The position numbers and the translations under genes are program-made. From the NCBI RefSeq assembly GCF_900100385.1, contig NZ_FNFC01000002.1, positions 62,001 to 126,000 of the forward strand: DNA of 64,000 nucleotides, given 5' to 3'. The stretch is from Halovenus aranensis. Lineage in GTDB: Archaea > Halobacteriota > Halobacteria > Halobacteriales > Haloarculaceae. Each line of letters starts with the position of its first letter. The stretch's first letter is position 1. The notes under the pieces are model-generated. The model was not told the DNA's origin and ran no database searches. It saw only the letters and a program-made list of their open reading frames with translations. Below are positions 61,066 through 64,000 of this stretch, one piece after another.

Positions 61066-63993
61066 TTAATCGCTCGAATACACTTCGATTGACACATCTT
61101 TCGTCGGGGAGGACACAATGTCCGATAGTTGACCTCGCCATTGAGGGGCATCCTCGGTCGCGTTGACTTTGTCGAGAAGTCCCCGCCAGATACGGGTCTC
61201 GTCGTACGTTTCTGCATCTTCGGGGAACACTTCGAATACAGAGCGACTTACCAACACAACGAGCTTCTTTTTCATCCGCGAAACAGCGACATTTAGGCGG
61301 TTCGCATCCAAGAGGAACTCAGTCTCTTTTCGAACCTGATCACGGTCGCCAACTGTGGCCGAAACCATAATCAGGTCTTTTTCTCCACCCTGGAACCGCT
61401 CTACTGTATCCGCCTTCACCTTATCAGCCAAGATGGCTTTAAGACTGCCTCGCTGGGCATTATGAGGCGTCACTACCCCGACGTCGGCAGTTTGTGTGGT
61501 AGCATCTGCAAGCTCGTTGGCTAATTCCCTTTCCACGATGCTCTCCTGTTTGCTGGCACTATCGTCGTGTAGTACAACTGTGATCGGATAGTCTTCATCA
61601 AGAATCGCACTTACGCCACGATTTGTACTCTGCCAACCGGAGAACGTGGCTGTTTCTTGGGACGAATAAGGAAGGTCATCATCACTGTAGACCCACTCGT
61701 GAAGGAACTCCGCGAGGTCTGAGTGGCAACGGTATGTCCGTTCAAGCTTCTCGACAGGGATAGGAACCGTACTCGCGGGCGGAGATACGTTCTCAAGTTC
61801 TTTTTCACCATTTATGACCCTAACATATTCTGAGATGGACAAGTAAGGGGCCAGCTGTTCGATGGTTCTCCGATCTTCTTCTTCCCACTCGTGAATCTGC
61901 ACCGGTGGCATCTGTCTATGGTCTCCCGAAAGTAAGACTTGGCTCTCATCGGTGAGGAAAGCACCTGTGAGGAAGAACTGCGGCATCGGGAGCATACTCG
62001 ATTCGTCGACTGCGAGGAAATTATAGAAGTTCTCTGTATAGTGCGAGCCGGTGCCCGGATCTGTATTCCTCGAATATATGTCTCCAATTTTGTTGAAGAA
62101 TTTCGATATTCCGCTGGGGGTGATGAAGAATAATTGCGGTCTGTCAAATGACCCCGATCCGCTGAGACCTGTGCCGACGAATTCTCTAAGCTTCTTCGCC
62201 ACCTGTTGAACTTGCTGGTCATCCTCGTTATAATTGATATATTCGACGTTAGAGATCTGCTGCGACTGAGCGATTGGACTGCTGCTGATCCGATAGATGT
62301 CTACAGAATCGAACGCAGTACGATCTGCCGTTGCATTCTTTTGCCCTTTGTTTGTTGAAGCATCTCCAGAATGGTTTTGGAGTGCACGGAGAGTTGTTGC
62401 CGTATCCTTAAGAAGTTCGTTGACAGACTTATTTGAGAATCCGGTTACGACACCCACGAACGGCTTATCGTGGCTTGTGCGATCATATAACCGGCCAGCA
62501 ATTGCGTAAGCCATTGCACCAGCGGTCTTTCCGGTTCCAGGCGGACCCTGTAGTGAAACGATACTCTCGTCTGTTCGTTTAATAAAGTCTCGCTGTTTAT
62601 CATTCGGCTTGTCGAGTTCCGCTGCAGTTCCGGAAGTCCGATTTGCGGTGGTCTCTACCCAGGGAAGGAACTCATTCTCTACTGCATTCTTGTGATACTG
62701 ATTTATCGAGAGGGCAGCTTGGTTCCCCTCTTGAATCTCCTTTATCCGATTAATTAGCGTATTAGATGTAGCATGATCCAGAGCATCAGATGTCCTCAGT
62801 GATGTGACATCATCGGTTTGTTTATCAACAATGAAATATACACGCTCCTGATCGAGGTCAGTGGCCGAAATCGAACTCGACCCAGTCCCGCCGTTTTGAT
62901 TCCCAGTACTTGAGCCGAAACTCCCGAGTTTTCGCTGTGCATCATCCTCCTCACGCCGCATTACGCCAGTCGGTTCCAGTCCCGGAATGTACTCTACAGA
63001 TGGCTCGTTTGCATCGTCCGGATCGAGTGACCAGTCTGTCCCCCAAGTATGGAAGTCTCTGTGCTTGTTGATTACAGCACCGGGTGCATCGCCCTGATGA
63101 TCGTTGAATTGACCTAATTCGATGAGGATTTTCTCATCCTCGTAATCTAACTCTTCGACCGTTCCAGAAATTCCCCTATCGACTTCTTCAGGGGAAAGAT
63201 GGTCTCTGTGCTTCCAGAACCCATCGGATCGTTCGATTCTGTTGAGAGTAACAAAGCTTCCACTCGAGGAGTCGCCTGGCTCCTTCAGCCGGCACATGTT
63301 CATCACTTGGTCAGGATCCGCATATCCTAACTCGTCGTAGGCAAGCTCACCATGGAGTTGAAGATCACCGTCCGATGTGAGTTCTACATCGGTAAGTCTG
63401 AAAACGGACGCTCTCCCTGTTTGAACCCGTTGACGGGGTGCTTTTGCATGGCGTTCCAGTGCTTCTTGCCGCTGGACGGAATACTCTAATTCGAGATATT
63501 CTTGTGCACTTCGAGAGAGATCTAAGTCTCCTAAGGTAAAGTCAGGCCGATGTATTTCGCGCCGGTCTTTGTTTATCGTACCATCCTTATTCCAGAGAGA
63601 TCTCTCGATAGCAGCAACAGCTCCTGTTAACTTCTTACCCAGCTTCTTGATAAGTTCTGGCTCTATCTCGTTGTTCTGGCTACTCCTGTCGTAGTATGTG
63701 TATTGTTCAATAGCAATCTGTTCTCTCTTTTGCTTTTGTGGATTGTCTAGCCAGGATACATTCAGCTGATCCGCCGCACACCAAAAGTACTCTAATGGGA
63801 TTTGACTCCCGTATCTGGGGTGCAGCGACAAGAAGCCATCCTGCGATTGTTGATGATCAAACCGGAATTTCAACGTCCCGGCACGTGGCTTGGCTGCTGT
63901 GTTCGCAAATGTGGATCCAGGAGACGGTGAAGAAGTATATGGTTTCCAGTAATTGAACAGTCCCTTAGAAAAGACCTCGTCAAGCTCAACCAT
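61066..63993 (-). CDS. Superfamily 1 (Upf1/Dna2-like) helicase, possibly 5'-truncated by the window
   Basis: The 975-residue frame opens at ATG 63991-63993, seven bases from the window edge, and the codons before it are open, so the true start may lie outside. Residues about 1-440 are a large N-terminal region; Walker A G-P-P-G-T-G-K-T is at 483-490, motif II V-D-E-S near 680, motif III L-S-G-D-H-R-Q, T-Y-R-C-H, V-V-T-P-H-N-A-Q and G-G-E-K-D-L. The order matches SF1B helicases. The GC is lower than the core genome, a sign of transfer. Its neighbour is a DNA methyltransferase, suggesting a defence cassette. Confidence 0.88.
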   Translation of the reverse strand: MVELDEVFSKGLFNYWKPYTSSPSPGSTFANTAAKPRAGTLKFRFDHQQSQDGFLSLHPRYGSQIPLEYFWCAADQLNVSWLDNPQKQKREQIAIEQYTYYDRSSQNNEIEPELIKKLGKKLTGAVAAIERSLWNKDGTINKDRREIHRPDFTLGDLDLSRSAQEYLELEYSVQRQEALERHAKAPRQRVQTGRASVFRLTDVELTSDGDLQLHGELAYDELGYADPDQVMNMCRLKEPGDSSSGSFVTLNRIERSDGFWKHRDHLSPEEVDRGISGTVEELDYEDEKILIELGQFNDHQGDAPGAVINKHRDFHTWGTDWSLDPDDANEPSVEYIPGLEPTGVMRREEDDAQRKLGSFGSSTGNQNGGTGSSSISATDLDQERVYFIVDKQTDDVTSLRTSDALDHATSNTLINRIKEIQEGNQAALSINQYHKNAVENEFLPWVETTANRTSGTAAELDKPNDKQRDFIKRTDESIVSLQGPPGTGKTAGAMAYAIAGRLYDRTSHDKPFVGVVTGFSNKSVNELLKDTATTLRALQNHSGDASTNKGQKNATADRTAFDSVDIYRISSSPIAQSQQISNVEYINYNEDDQQVQQVAKKLREFVGTGLSGSGSFDRPQLFFITPSGISKFFNKIGDIYSRNTDPGTGSHYTENFYNFLAVDESSMLPMPQFFLTGAFLTDESQVLLSGDHRQMPPVQIHEWEEEDRRTIEQLAPYLSISEYVRVINGEKELENVSPPASTVPIPVEKLERTYRCHSDLAEFLHEWVYSDDDLPYSSQETATFSGWQSTNRGVSAILDEDYPITVVLHDDSASKQESIVERELANELADATTQTADVGVVTPHNAQRGSLKAILADKVKADTVERFQGGEKDLIMVSATVGDRDQVRKETEFLLDANRLNVAVSRMKKKLVVLVSRSVFEVFPEDAETYDETRIWRGLLDKVNATEDAPQWRGQLSDIVSSPTKDVSIEVYSSD

Positions 63994-64000
63994 CTTATTT

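Noticed and set aside
1-64000. CRISPR array
   Set aside because: No regularly spaced identical repeats of 25-40 bases were seen; the only long repeat is the pair at 57409 and 58113.

Overview
The window is chromosomal DNA of a halophilic archaeon (class Halobacteria). The proteins are strongly acidic and the DNA is GC-rich. The gene set is archaeal: family B DNA polymerase, RNA polymerase subunit P, ribosomal proteins L37Ae, S17e, S3Ae and S15, prefoldin beta, KEOPS Pcc1 and THEP1 NTPase. Haloarchaeal signatures include Bat/HTH_10 regulators, halocyanin, PhiH1-type repressors and archaeal pilins. Many genes have a TATA-like box about 25-31 bases before the start codon, the arrangement of leaderless archaeal transcripts. 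I see no tRNA, rRNA, CRISPR array or intact transposase gene.

Bases 1-54,000 are core genome. One-carbon and glycine metabolism is spread through it (folD, glyA, gcvPA-gcvPB). Large sensors surround these genes: a PAS/GAF/HTH_10 regulator, a PAS-GAF-GAF histidine kinase, and a receiver-like/PAS/GAF histidine kinase whose stop codon overlaps the start of a pilin-like gene. Next come squalene synthase, ThiD-ThiN, a HAD/bifunctional-nuclease/DUF3194/prefoldin series, and an rpl37ae-rpoP-pcc1 operon. After polB lies a sufC-sufB-sufD operon, then an aconitase gene broken by a one-base frameshift. A ferritin-like gene and a DtxR-type regulator follow, with halocyanin, pdxS, rps17e and alaX. The rps15 - RecJ/Cdc45-like - Pcc1-paralogue - rps3ae operon comes next. 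From 48.4 to 54.0 kb is a type IV pilin-like block: five overlapping small secreted genes on the minus strand and a large pilin-like beta-solenoid protein on the plus strand.

From 54.4 kb to the end the DNA is accessory. A tyrosine integrase with a C-terminal zinc ribbon faces a minus-strand operon of small cysteine-rich proteins and a J-domain protein. That operon reads out of a duplicated immunity-like region. Each copy pairs a plus-strand winged-helix repressor (PhiH1-repressor type) with a divergent minus-strand small gene, and each minus-strand gene is preceded by an 82-85 base leader. The two leaders can fold alike (a three-way junction plus a hairpin holding a Shine-Dalgarno-like GGAG/GAGG) although much of their sequence differs. 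The first 107 bases around each start codon are almost identical. This duplicated leader is the most interesting candidate in the window.

Beyond it are a C5-cytosine DNA methyltransferase and a lower-GC superfamily 1 (Upf1/Dna2-like) helicase that runs to the window edge, probably part of a defence cassette.
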